A stretch of 64,000 nucleotides of DNA from Aplidium turbinatum (lineage: Eukaryota > Chordata > Ascidiacea > Aplousobranchia > Polyclinidae): the NCBI GenBank assembly GCA_918807975.1, contig OU964918.1:32100477-32164476 (forward strand), given 5' to 3'. The notes beneath the pieces are model-generated. The model did no database searches and had not been told where the DNA came from. It worked only from the letters and a program-made list of their open reading frames with translations. Positions 48,493 through 58,866 of this stretch are shown piece after piece. Each line of letters starts with the position of its first letter. Position 1 is the stretch's first letter. Made by a program: the position numbers and the translations under genes.

Positions 48493-48934
48493 GCCTAGTT
48501 AGCCTTCACTAACAGAACACAAATTCAACTATTGGAAGTTGTCATAAGAATTCGTTCTTACCTGTTGGACACCTGTTGACCAAAAAATGTGTTGCAAAAA
48601 CTTCAAGTGCTCCCCAAATGTGATTGAATTGCACAACAGTAAGAATTTGTATATTTCATCAGAAAATGAATAAACCAACTATTTAGAAAAAATTCTTCAA
48701 TAATCCACTAAAATATAAGTAAATTTGTTAAATGTATATTTCATTATTTTTAATATAAACAGTTAAATATCCTTTTTTATCTAATATTTTATCTTGTTTG
48801 AGTTTGGCTTATTTTTGGCTTTTTTTCTACATATTTGGCCTTAAGTTGGCCTTTTTTCTTGGTGAGTTTGGCCTTTTTTGCAAATTTCAGTCTGGCAACC
48901 CTGCTACTAAGCAGGAAAGCTATGCAAATGGCTA

Positions 48935-49010
48935 CCCAGACAGCAAAATCCCTCATTTCTACATTAATTTAACGTCTGAAGACATAAAATGAGAGATTTT
49001 GCTGTCTGGG
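48935..49010. mobile_element. Palindromic MITE P1 (76 bp)
   Basis: CCCAGACAGCAAAATC at one end and GATTTTGCTGTCTGGG at the other, folding almost throughout. Flanked by TA on both sides. Members P2 (51232-51319) and P3 (59693-59778) share tips and core. Confidence 0.75.
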
Positions 49011-49864
49011 TATTGCTTGCAGTTGACAGGATTTTTGGGGCTGGTTTGTGAGGGAAGCTGTAGTAGTGTTTTTGGTTAATAGCCTACCGGTAGCTGATAA
49101 GCTCAGCTCCCAGTTACCAGGTTATAGGCCTAGTGCAACTACCGCATTAGTTAGGTACCTTACCGTACCCTACTATAACAGTTAGCCCCTGGAGTGAGTT
49201 CAGGCTATAAGTTTTTCTCTTGACGTCTTGTCTGTTTGTGTAGTGTGTAGTTCATACAACCACTGCCATTAAAATTGCATTATTGCTTGAACAAAAGTGT
49301 TCAAAAGTCTTGATACTGGATTCAGGAACATTCTATTTGAAAAAGCATGATGTCTTAGAACTTAGATGCCTTGCTGATAAAACAATATGATCTGGTTAGC
49401 CTGCAGTGTCAAAGTTCCAGATAAATTGCGTTGTGTGGTGCAGTGTGTAGATACAGTTGCGGTGTGTGGATAGGCGATTCAGTTGCGGTTTGTGGATAAA
49501 ATTTTTGGCTTTGCTGCATCTCTATGGTGCGATACTGACGAGCCCAGCCTCATGGGCAAAACACGGTGTCTATCGCTGTTTATTCTTGCTATAAATCAGC
49601 TACCGAGAAACATGTTAGGAAGCAGTTAGGGAGCAACAGGAAAATGCTTACATCTTGGTCCCTAGTTGCCCAATCTTCATAAAATTGATATCTATCCCCC
49701 CATTTTCAGGAGTGGGCTTTCAAAAATGAAGGTTAAAATGAGCTACGAGTTATACTATTTGTGGTTTGCCAGGCATTTTTTTTCAATTTTTTTTTGATTA
49801 TTATCATAAATGTCATGTTCCAAAAATATCTTTTAAATCACTTACAATTCACAATGTTAAAACG
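49011..49864. other. Intergenic sequence with a dispersed repeat at 49525-49605
   Basis: 49525-49605 is the inverted copy of 29930-30015 (GAGCCCAGCCTCATGGGC core). No gene recognised elsewhere. Confidence 0.5.
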
Positions 49865-50860
49865 ATAGGCCACACATTTGGTTAGCCTTTTCATTCTGTT
49901 ACTACAATGTAAAAATGAACTGTTAGACTAACTGGGTGCTTGGAACAAATTTTTGCTGGTTGGGATAACTAGGCCACGATACCCGATAATTTCCTTTCAA
50001 TCCAAGCTGTAGGCTACACATTTGTTGATCCAAACTAATCATTTTAACTATTCAAAAGTACTAACTTATAGATATAAATCTGATTTTTTTTGTAACTTTT
50101 TCTTTTTTTTTCCCCTTCATATCTTAAATTTTTCTGAAGGTGTTGCAACCGTGCCAAATTTCTTTTAAATCAATAACTTACTTTGTTCACAAGCACGTTT
50201 TAACGTTCGCGTTTTGTCGCTTCTACCTTTTTCTACACCGGGTCTGCTACTATTCGGCTAGTCCGATTGGGCTGATCCGATTCGGCTAGTCCGATTCGGC
50301 TATTACCCTTTTCGGCTACAGCCCGATTCGGCTAGTCCGATTTGGCTGATCCGATTCGGCTAGTTCCCTATTTGGCAATTTTTTTGAAAATCCAACGATA
50401 TACATAATCCTTCTGTAATCCAACATCGTTTCTTTTGCATTCCGACAAAGAAAAACAAATTGAAATGAAATTTAGCGAAAAATGTTTGAACTATTAAATT
50501 TAACTGTTTGCTCACATAAAATGGACAACGACGTCTTCTGTTTATTTAGAGAATGTTGTAATATCGCTTCTTTTATAGTTGAAATCATCGAAGCTTTAGA
50601 TGAGTGGGGTTTAGACCTAACCATTGAGATCTTAAAACTAAAAAACGAATTAAATTTATTTTTGAACTATCAATGTTTGCTCAGATAAAATTGACGTGTA
50701 TCATGCATCGCCGTCTGCATGCAAACTTAGAATATATTAGAATCCTCAACTATTACAAAATTCTAAATCCAACGACGCCTTCTGTTTATTTGCAGTAGAG
50801 AATTTTGTATTTTATTCCACAATAGTTGATCTCGAAGCTTTAGATGAGTGGAGTATCATA

Positions 50861-51172
50861 AATCATATTTATGACACCGGTTACATCCCTAGTGATATGG
50901 TACGTTCTATATTCATAACTTTACCAAAAAAAAACGGAGCAACAGAATGGTCACTCCACAGAACAATTAGCCTTGTGAATTACGTAACAAACAGCTTACT
51001 CCGAATCATGTTGATGAGATTGAGACCAAAACTACAATCAGAAATTTCAACAGCACAGTTTTTATTTGTTCCAGACAAAGGGACCACAAAAGGAATTTTT
51101 ACATTAAAAATGATAACAGAGAAATGTATGTCCGGTTCTTCTGTTTATTTGGAGGATTTTGTATTTTAATTC
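50861..51172 (+). pseudogene. LINE reverse transcriptase fragment inside MULE copy B
   Basis: The frame reads NHIYDTGYIPSDMVRSIFIT, PKKNGATEWSLHRTISLV, LLRIMLMRLRPKLQSEIS and FVPDKGTTKGIF, the first part of a non-LTR reverse transcriptase. It ends before the catalytic YADD box. Shorter copies are in copy A and, inverted, in the right arm of copy B. Confidence 0.75.
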
Positions 51173-51231
51173 GACAATATGGTATCTTTTGCATTCTTGC
51201 ATTTTATCCAGTGTTTACCTTTGAGTGCGTT

Positions 51232-51319
51232 CCCAGACGACAAAATCCGTCATTTTTACATTCATTCAACGTCTGCAGACGTTGAATCAATGTAAAAATG
51301 ACGAGTTTTGATGTCTGGG
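51232..51319. mobile_element. Palindromic MITE P2 (88 bp)
   Basis: CCCAGACGACAAAATC ... GATGTCTGGG, with the central perfect palindrome ATTCAACGTCTGCAGACGTT continuing outwards. It would form one long hairpin. Confidence 0.75.
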
Positions 51320-51568
51320 TTCGTTCAAAATATGTGTTTTACATGAAAATAACAGTTTTCATGATTACCAATAGGGGTTAATGAGATGAAGTCTCAGCCA
51401 AAACGTGTCAACGAAAAAAAGACAGTTGCCAAATAGCGTAAAATTGCCATAAAAGATGAAGTTAAAACCTAAGTGGCAGTTTAGAGTAAACCTGGGTTTC
51501 GGCGTTACATCACCTGAAATTCCTTTGGTTAGTTCCTTTGTTAGACTCTCAGTTGATGTTACTTGATC

Positions 51569-51728
51569 ATGGCAGAGGAATCGATTAGTACGCAGCGCAA
51601 AGGTGAGGTTTTTCTACATGATGGCTACATGTTTCAACTAGCTCAATATAGTCCAGACGGGCTTAAGAAATACTGGCGATGAGAAATGCAAGGCTCGCAT
51701 CCACACTTGTGTGGCAACAAATCAGGTA
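51569..51728 (+). pseudogene. FLYWCH zinc-finger fragment (MULE-type)
   Basis: ATG 51569 opens MAEESISTQRKGEVFLHDGY, MFQLAQYSPDGLKKYWR, then a stop. One frame over, the pattern resumes as EKCKARIHTCVATNQ, so a 2-nt loss at about 51681 breaks it. The spacing of FLHDGY, YWRC and CKARIHT fits a FLYWCH finger. Known: FLYWCH fingers commonly accompany MULE transposases in animals. A GT (GTAATA) follows directly after ATCAG at 51725, a possible splice donor. Confidence 0.65.
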
Positions 51729-52144
51729 ATAATGTGTGTTATGATGACTATATTTTGATCATTTGAGAAAATGTGCCAAGAAATGTCAAGTACTTGAATT
51801 GTAATAATCGCAACCATTGTTCACCTGCATTGACGTTGGACCTGGGAATGCACCACGGACTGGCCTACCCTAATAATTACAACTGCTTTGATAGTGACGT
51901 TGTGCTATTACTTATTACTAGGGCCATTTTTTTTACCTAAAAAATTGAACAATATGACTTTATTTTTTGAAATATATGATAATATATGACTTTGTTTTAA
52001 AGCATCAAATTTATGCTAATCTCTAATTAATAACTCGTATGTAAGTTTTTACATGTATTTTGAACAATAACACACTCGAACAACTAACAAAACACTTCTG
52101 TTTCGCTTGAAAATCATTACAAAAATGCAAATATCTAATGCATC

Positions 52145-53729
52145 CACTGGCGCCGACTTACGGGGTGGCCAGCCACGCCACCCCATAACCTCTATGGCAT
52201 GATGGCAGCCACCCCGTTTAGGTTACATTACTTACTGCAAATAAATGTAATTTAAACAGACGTTTAAATCTTTTTTTGATCATTGGTTTTCGCTTCAAGT
52301 CAACGTAAAGCAAGAGGTGAACCAATACAGTATTGCGAAGAAAATGATTGCTTTTGTCACAAGCATGATACTCGCGTAACATCAAGCAAGCTACGTGAAG
52401 ATTACGCAACACGTGGCTACGAGTTTTTTCCTTGTTGTTGTTGCGATCGTTTTATTTGTTACTTTTCATAAGTCATTGTTACAATTGTTAGGTTTACAAT
52501 GGGATTTATTAATCAATAAAATACGATCTTTCCATTGCCTCCCTCAAAAATCTTTTTTGAAAAATTTTAAACTGCTCATAATATCGCTATAAATTATGCC
52601 AGCTATAAAATACTTGGAAATAAAATTACCTCGATGATTTATAGCTCCACCTCCTAAATGAATATCTATTTTCAAATTTTATTAAAAAAAATGCAATTTT
52701 CAAAACTTTTTGAGTTTTATTTAAAAAGTGCACCTAGTAAAGTAGCAGTTTTAACGTTCTGCAAATTTACACGTTTACATGATTCTATTCGAGGAAAGCT
52801 GCACCCCCTGCCAATTTCCAATAATGAAAGCAACCTTTTTCAATTAGTCAAGATTTTGCATTTTGAATTATTTTCCGATTTCAATTGGAGTGTACTGTCA
52901 TCTACTTCTTGCTTTAATTTCTACTTTGTTATCTACTTCATGCAGTAATAATGTAATATTGCGTGTCAATGCGTGACAAATTGTGAGGCGGGAATTTATT
53001 GGTTTTACATAGGAGTTGCTTGTTACATCATAGAAAAAATTACGAAAAGTTGTCCTGTAAAAGTTTGAGGAGGGAATTATTGTTCTGACATAAGTTAGGA
53101 GTTGCTTGTTACATCATAGAAAAAATTACAAAAAGTCGTCCAGTAAAAGTTTTCCCCGACATTCCAGTTTTATTCAGCTTAAAGATGCCACCGAAAAAGC
53201 GTTAAACTGTCGCAACTGTTTGATCTATTTGCAAGCAATGAAACAAGATCATTAATGCTTCCAAACGTGGTCTGCATTGTGAAAATATACTTATCGTTGC
53301 CTTCCACCACCTGCGAGGCGGAGCGATCGTTTAGTGCACTCAGGCGCATAAAAACCTACTTGTGATCTACCATGACGCAACAGCGATAGAACCACATCCT
53401 AATTTTAAATGTTTATCAAGCTGAAGCTTAACGGTTACAACTTGACCAGTTGATTAACAGTTGGATTGACAGAGCTGCCGTTCGCAAAAATACTTTTGCC
53501 AAATGTTAAATGTCGGAGCGACAACGTAACAATAAAATTCACGACATACTTCCTGTGATTTGTTGTAAAGTTGCTTTGTAAATAATCGAGCTACAAATCA
53601 GGTGTGAAAAGACAATTGCATCTACGAAACACGCTTAGTAAAAAAACAAAAACATGCAGTTTGAAAGTTTTTAGGTTGCCATATTGTGCTATCCGCCACC
53701 CCGTGCAAAATTAAAAGTCGGCGCCTATG
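52145..53729 (+). mobile_element. hAT element inside MULE copy B
   Basis: Tips CACTGGCGCCGACTTA (left) and AAGTCGGCGCCTATG (right) are inverted, each followed inward by a CGGGGTGG block. The plus strand at 53270-53490 reads LSLPSTTCEAERSFSALRRI then KTYL and STMTQQR, the C-terminal dimerisation end of a ZMYM1-like hAT transposase with stops. No matching 8-bp duplication was found (AATGCATC left, CCGGTGTC right), so one flank may have been lost in a rearrangement. Confidence 0.75.
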
Positions 53730-54784
53730 CCGGTGTCATAAATATGATTTATGATCTCAGTGGTTAGGTCTAAACCCCACTCATCTAAAGCTTCGAGATC
53801 AAAATACAAAATTCTCTACTGTAAATAAACAGAAGGTGTCGTTGGATTTAGAATTTTGTAATAGTTGAGGATTCTAATATATTCTAAGTTTGCATGCAGA
53901 CGGCGACGCATGATACATGCCAATTTCATCTGAGCAAACAGTAATAGTTCAAAAATAAATTTAATTCGCTTTTTAGTTTTAAGATCTCAATGGTTAGGTC
54001 AAAACCCCACTCATCTAAAGCTTCGATAATTTCAACTATAAAAGAAATTTAATAATTCAAACATTTTTCGCTAAATTTGTTGGAATGCAAAAGAAACGAT
54101 GTTGGATTTTGTTGGATTACAGAAGGATTATCGTTGGATTTTCAAAAAAATGCCGAATAGGGAACTAACCGCTAAAGACTGCAGCCCAATAGGGAACTAG
54201 CCGAATCGGATCAGCCAAATCGGACTAGCCGAATCGGGCTGTAGCCGAAAAGGGTAATAGCCGAATCGGACTAGCCGAATCGGATCAGCCCAATCGGACT
54301 AGCCGAAACGGGCCATTCCGTTCTACACCTTTGCTATGTTGACGTGTATTGTTTTTGATATCATGATCAGAAATAAAAACAACTGAACTGACATGACGAA
54401 TTCAAGCACATTTAAACGTTCGCGTTTTGTTGCTTCTACCTTTGCTATGTTGACGTGTACTGTTTTTCATATGATGGTCAGAAATGAAAACAACTGAACT
54501 GACATAACGAATTTTAATTTAATAGTTCAAACATTTTATTTTTATTCTTTTCTGCACGATTTCAATGTTTAGCGAAGTTAAAACAATGTAAAAACGACAA
54601 TTATAATTAGGCTACGGTACCCGATAATTTCCTTTCAAAAATTTCAAAAACTCGCCGAAAAGGGCACTCACCGAAAAAGGCTCTCGCCGAATAGGGAACT
54701 CGCCGAATCGGACTAGCCGAATCAGACTAGCCGAATCGGACTCGCCGAATAATAGCAGACCCTGCATGGCAACCGCGTTCAATT

Positions 54785-55560
54785 GTATAGTATTATATAA
54801 TTGTATAGTATTATAGTATATATTATGTATATATATAATTTATGCTGCCCCTCACATGTTTAGTTACATGTTGGTGTCACTTATGTCGGTAGCCTTTTCT
54901 ATCAACGTAGCTTGAATAGTGGAATGATTTCTGCTTTGATTTTTTCACACATTGTTTCCATGAAAATTCTCCTAAAATAGTCATTTTTTTCGCTTTAGTT
55001 TAAATTGGAAACTTGGAAAGTAATAGGTGTGCGACTGAAAAAAATGTAGTGCCTCTCCGCTAACGTTACATTGAAAAAAGTAGCACCTCTTCAACAAAAA
55101 TGTTGTGGTGCTATAAAAGTAGCACGCTATTGCCCACCTCTGCATATAAATTTGTATACGGCAAAGGCATTTGACATATGATTAAAATTAGTTGTACGGT
55201 CTGCAAATGCAAAAAAAGTATGTATATATAATTATGTTAATAATAAAAATCTTATTTTTTTGAAGTAAATAACAAAATGAGTCATCAAACAACTTAGTCA
55301 GGAAAATATATGCTCACTTTTCATTAAAACTAAAAAACAGTTAGTGAAAGTTCAATGCTTTGCATCCTATATAAAAAAATTGTATTAAAGAATATTATAT
55401 AATTCTAATTTAATGTGATGTTATTTTTTGTTCACATCATATAATGTCGCTTTGTGTTTTATTAGTTCATAAACATATTTTCATTTCTAAAGCATTTGCA
55501 TACTGCATAGTAGTCACAATATTTGTAAATTCTCATTAGGCTATTAAGTTTATTAATCTT
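54785..55560. other. AT-rich sequence upstream of the 55621 gene start
   Basis: A (TATAG)n/(TATATA)n microsatellite lies at 54780-54845. No gene or inverted ends were recognised. Promoter elements could not be placed. Confidence 0.45.
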
Positions 55561-55620
55561 GTAATTTTTTCATTGCTGACTTCTGCTGAGGTTTTATTTA
55601 AAAACAAGTCAAAGGCAAAG

Positions 55621-57054
55621 ATGTCTGGTAAGTTTTGTATTGTTTGTCAATTTTATTTTTAAGATCCATCATAATGTGTTGTTTTCAGGGATACTTGGAT
55701 TCATTTCTGGATACAGATGTATTAAATTCATTATATTTTAAATCCAAGAAACTGAAGAAGATAAAAAATGCATCATACTACATTCACAACATTTTTCCAA
55801 TCATTGTACACAGGGCTGCGATTTTTGCCTTTTTCGGCGGCAATGTCGCTCGACCCGCGCCGTCACTATTCGACAGCCGTGCCTTGGAAAAAAAGGAAAT
55901 AAAAACTGAGAGAGTAGAAGTGTTAGAAAGTAATAACTATATTTGCTTTGATTATCCCCTAACATGTGCATTAGAACTCATTATTGAACTGTAGCATGTA
56001 CTGTAGTATTGTAGTATGACTGTAAGTATGACTAACTGTAGTATTGTATTGTTGAACTGTAGCAGTCGATTATGTTTAACAATCGCGTAGTGCAATTCTA
56101 ATTCACTTCACCACAAGACAAATAAAGGTTGGAGCGGGATGTCACTATAATAACATCTGGACTGGAAGCCAATCGCTGCCACGCAAGATGAGGCCTGAAA
56201 AGAACTGCCATAATAGCAGTTTTGACGCCAAATTTAAGAAATAAATTTGGCGTTTTTTGTGGATTCGTAGGTTAAAGTATGGCATGGTTGCAACACCTTA
56301 TGTTATGGCAATAATCATGCTGCTGAAAAAATCAGCCCAAAATGCAATATTATGAAAAGCATCATCAGGATTTTAAAAAAGTTGCCTTTTCAAACTTAAT
56401 GTTTTGTAAATAAGCTACTGCAAATTCATAAAACAAAGTTTTTATTTAACTATTTGCATGCTAAAAAGCTAAAATTTGTCAAAATGCCAAACTTTTTAGC
56501 CTGCCACACGCATTAAAAAAACGCCAATTTTCTCAAATTTGGCGTTAAAAAACAGCCAATGTGGCAATCTTTTTCAAGCATCTTGCACTGCAGCGTTTGA
56601 CTTCCAGTCCAGATGCTATTAAAGCGACGTCCACGGCTGGAGACACAAGCAAATCAATAAAAACAACTGAAGTTTCTATGGTGGGTGCAAGCCCAATAAA
56701 CTTTTCCGAAAGCGTTCTAACGAAAAGAGTTTGAGAACCACTACAACCTAGGTGTTGCGTCATAAACGCTTGAACCGCCTCCGTATAAAATTAATTATGA
56801 CACAATAATGCACATCTGAAAGTTCGCCTAAATGTTATTATTTTAACTATTGTCAACAAGTGAGTTTCTCCTGTACCACCTGGGCAACTCCAGCGTACCA
56901 CAGTTTGAGAACAACTGCATTAAATGTTGTCTAAGAAACACAATCATATCAAATTAATGTAAATTGTCCCTTACAGCTATGGAAGGTTATGGCCCCCCTA
57001 CAGGAAAAGGTGAAAAGGAAGTTTTTTTGCTTGGAAAAGTGGACACAAAACCAG
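55621..57054 (+). CDS. Probable 5' end of an unidentified host gene (two coding exons)
   Basis: ATGTCTG at 55621-55627 is followed by a strong donor (GTAAGT). A clean acceptor (TTGTCCCTTACAG) at 56976 opens an exon, 56977-57054, ending at a GTATGC donor. The phases agree and give MSAMEGYGPPTGKGEKEV then FLLGKVDTKPG. The intron contains an inverted repeat (56141-56628). I do not recognise the protein. Downstream exons were not found: the following 7 kb is mostly transposons, with a weak possibility near 59520. An alternative second exon at 55690 stops after a few codons. Confidence 0.45.
56141..56628. repeat. Inverted repeat with GCCAAATTT hairpins
   Basis: Arms 56141-56168 (ACATCTGGACTGGAAG) and 56601-56628 (CTTCCAGTCCAGATG) are inverted. 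Inner partners at 56219-56255 and 56522-56556 share ACGCCAAATTT / AAATTTGGCG. Possibly an old foldback or hAT remnant; no target duplication found. Confidence 0.5.
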
Positions 57055-57394
57055 GTATGCTAAAATTGCTTACCTTTTTGCTGAGCTTATTTTGAAATTT
57101 GTTTTTACCATGTTCCATGTTAAACAAATTCAAAAGCTTTTTCTGTGACTACGCCTCAGTTGTAGACAATATTTTGTGTACCGTGCCTAGGGATGGGCAT
57201 TTGCAAATAGTTAAGGATTCGAATCTAATTTAAAACAGTTATAATATTTTGAATTGAGATCCGATTCTATTTTCAGTTAAAGAAAATTAAGCAAAACTTA
57301 TTCCATGTACGCCACGGCAACAAACCAACCTCATGTAAGCTTAAAATTATTGCAATGTAGTGGTTACTGATTTTCAAACCTTTACCCATTAAAC

Positions 57395-58858
57395 CAGTGG
57401 TTCTTAACCATGGTTCGATCGAACCCCTGGGGTTCGACGAAGCTGTTTCAGGGGTTCGGCGTGAACGTCCTCTGCAACATTAACATACGCCCTACTGAAT
57501 GGTATATATATCAGCGAATATTTTTGAACCACACTGAAGTGCCGGAATGGCCCGTTTCGGCGAGGGCCCTATTCGGCGATTTTTTGAAAATCCAATGACG
57601 CCTTCTGTTTATTTAGAGAATTTTGTATTTTATTCCACAATATCGTTTCTCTTGCATTCCGACAAAGAAAAATAAATTAAAATGAAATTTAGCGAAAAAT
57701 GTTTGAACTATTAAATGAAAATGTTTGCTCACATCAACAAAATATTTTAATTTGAAAAACCATGGTTTATTTTTTGTGCCAAAGCTTAGTAACAGAATGA
57801 AAAGGCTAACCAAATGTGTAGCCTACAGCTTGGATTGAAAGGAAATTATCGGGTACCGTAGCCTAGCTATCCCGACCAGCAGAAATTGCCGTTTTTACAT
57901 CGTTTTAACGTCGCTAAACGTTGAAATCCAATCGTGTAGAAAAGGGAACTTTTGCTGACTAGGAGAAAAACATTCACAGAAGCCCTTCGATTTGTTCCAA
58001 GAACCCAGTTAGCCTAACAGTTCATTTTTACATTGTAGGCTAGTAACTTTGGCTTATTTGGCTGACATCTTTGGTGCTCTCAATCAGCTGAATTACCAAA
58101 TGCAAGGAGGTAGTAAAAATGTAATAAAAACTGAAGAGTGAATGAGTGCTTTTCAGAGGAATTTCCAGTTGTGATGACAGCGATTGGAAAATAACAACTT
58201 TGCTAACTTTCGACGTCTGGACGAGGTAGTAAGTATAGTTCCGATGCAGCAATTAATAGAAAAATTGCAGAAGTTCAGAGGCTTTAAGCCAGTATTTACT
58301 GAGCATTTGCAGAAGTTGCAAAATTGATTTCATAACTACTTTCTTGAACAAACGTATTATCCAGCATGGATGCGTCAACCAATTGGTTATGATACTTCAA
58401 CAGCAGATATAAACAGTCCATACTTGGATAACATTATCGAGCTTCAAGAAAGCGAGATGCAAAAAAGAAACTTAACACAACAAATCTTCAATAGTTTTGA
58501 ACCAACAAATGGAAAGTTATTCTTTTATTACGAAAGTTGCCCTTGAAGTTCTCATGCCATTCGTAACCACTTATTTATGCGAGCATTCGTTTTCTATTCT
58601 GGTGGATGTTAAAGCAAAAAAACGATACCGGCTTGCATGCGAAAATGACATGAAAATTGCTGTTTCCGAGATAAAGCCTCGAATTTAACTATTGGTCTTA
58701 GAAAAACGACAACAGAAGTCTCATTTATTCAGTAATGTATTATTATTATTAAATGTGGTAGATTTTTGTTTTTGTAACTCAGCGAAAATTTGGGGTTCAA
58801 CGAAAGCTTGCAGACTAGCGTAAGGGTTCGGCAGGTTAGTAAAGGTTAAGAACCACTG
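57395..58858 (+). mobile_element. hAT element with ZBED5/SCAND3-like transposase remains
   Basis: Tips CAGTGGTTCTTAACCATGG and AAGGTTAAGAACCACTG are inverted. The 8-bp duplication CATTAAAC is at 57387-57394 and 58859-58866. After the inserted MULE piece (57543-58047), the plus strand encodes ADIFGALNQLNYQMQGGS, LIEKLQKFRGFKP, FTEHLQKLQN and, at 58497-58688, LMPFVTTYLCEHSFSILVDV with SEIKPRI. This is the second half of such a transposase, in several frames. Confidence 0.92.
57543..58047. mobile_element. MULE-like fragment D, inside the hAT at 57395
   Basis: Starts with the family tip CGGAATGGCCCGTTTCGG, has only two array words, then family subterminal and internal blocks (GGTACCGTAGCCTAGC, CATCGTTTTAACGTCGC, CAGTTAGCCTAACAG). 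The order is rearranged relative to copy E. It interrupts the hAT just before its ADIFGALNQLN motif. Confidence 0.7.
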
Positions 58859-58866
58859 CATTAAAC

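Larger units (their letters stand above)
45945..48903. mobile_element. hAT element carrying two further hAT insertions
   Basis: Tips CAGGGTGGCCAGATTGGCC (left) and GGCAACCCTG (right) are inverted. The 8-bp duplication CTACTAAG is at 45937-45944 and 48904-48911. TTGGCCTTTTTT words form subterminal arrays at 45957-46070 and 48800-48885. Removing the two inner insertions leaves about 1 kb without transposase, so the carrier is non-autonomous. Confidence 0.88.
50240..54320. mobile_element. MULE-like foldback element B, inserted in copy C
   Basis: Flanked by TTCTACACC at 50231-50239 and 54321-54329, while the uninterrupted sequence exists in copy E. This gives a 9-bp target duplication, the Mutator-like size (8 bp is possible if the first C belongs to the element). 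The arms, 50240-50882 and 53730-54320, are inverted copies of about 600 bp. Each starts with an array of TCGGCTAGTCCGATT / GGCTGATCCGAT words and continues into a shared region holding two LINE-derived segments. The interior has a LINE reverse transcriptase piece, a palindromic MITE, a broken FLYWCH finger and a hAT insertion. Long inverted arms, a 9-bp duplication and FLYWCH together favour MULE; no catalytic domain was seen. Confidence 0.8.
49865..54764. mobile_element. Outer MULE-like copy C, split by copy B
   Basis: The left part 49865-50239 and right part 54321-54764 join into one continuous stretch that matches the reverse of copy E (60731-61254 plus 62353-62520). It ends in a terminal array of CCGAATCGGACTAG words and GCAGACCCTG at 54764. 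No partner for the right flank CATGGCAAC was found on the left, so the left end is lost. Confidence 0.75.

Noticed and set aside
52658-52948. 96-codon plus-strand frame within the hAT of copy B
   Set aside because: It is phenylalanine/leucine/lysine-rich, as expected from AT-rich DNA, and does not resemble a hAT transposase or any other family.
55691-55753. Alternative second exon after 55627
   Set aside because: The acceptor is acceptable, but the frame set by ATGTCTG meets a stop after about 17 codons, whereas 56977-57054 stays open to a donor.
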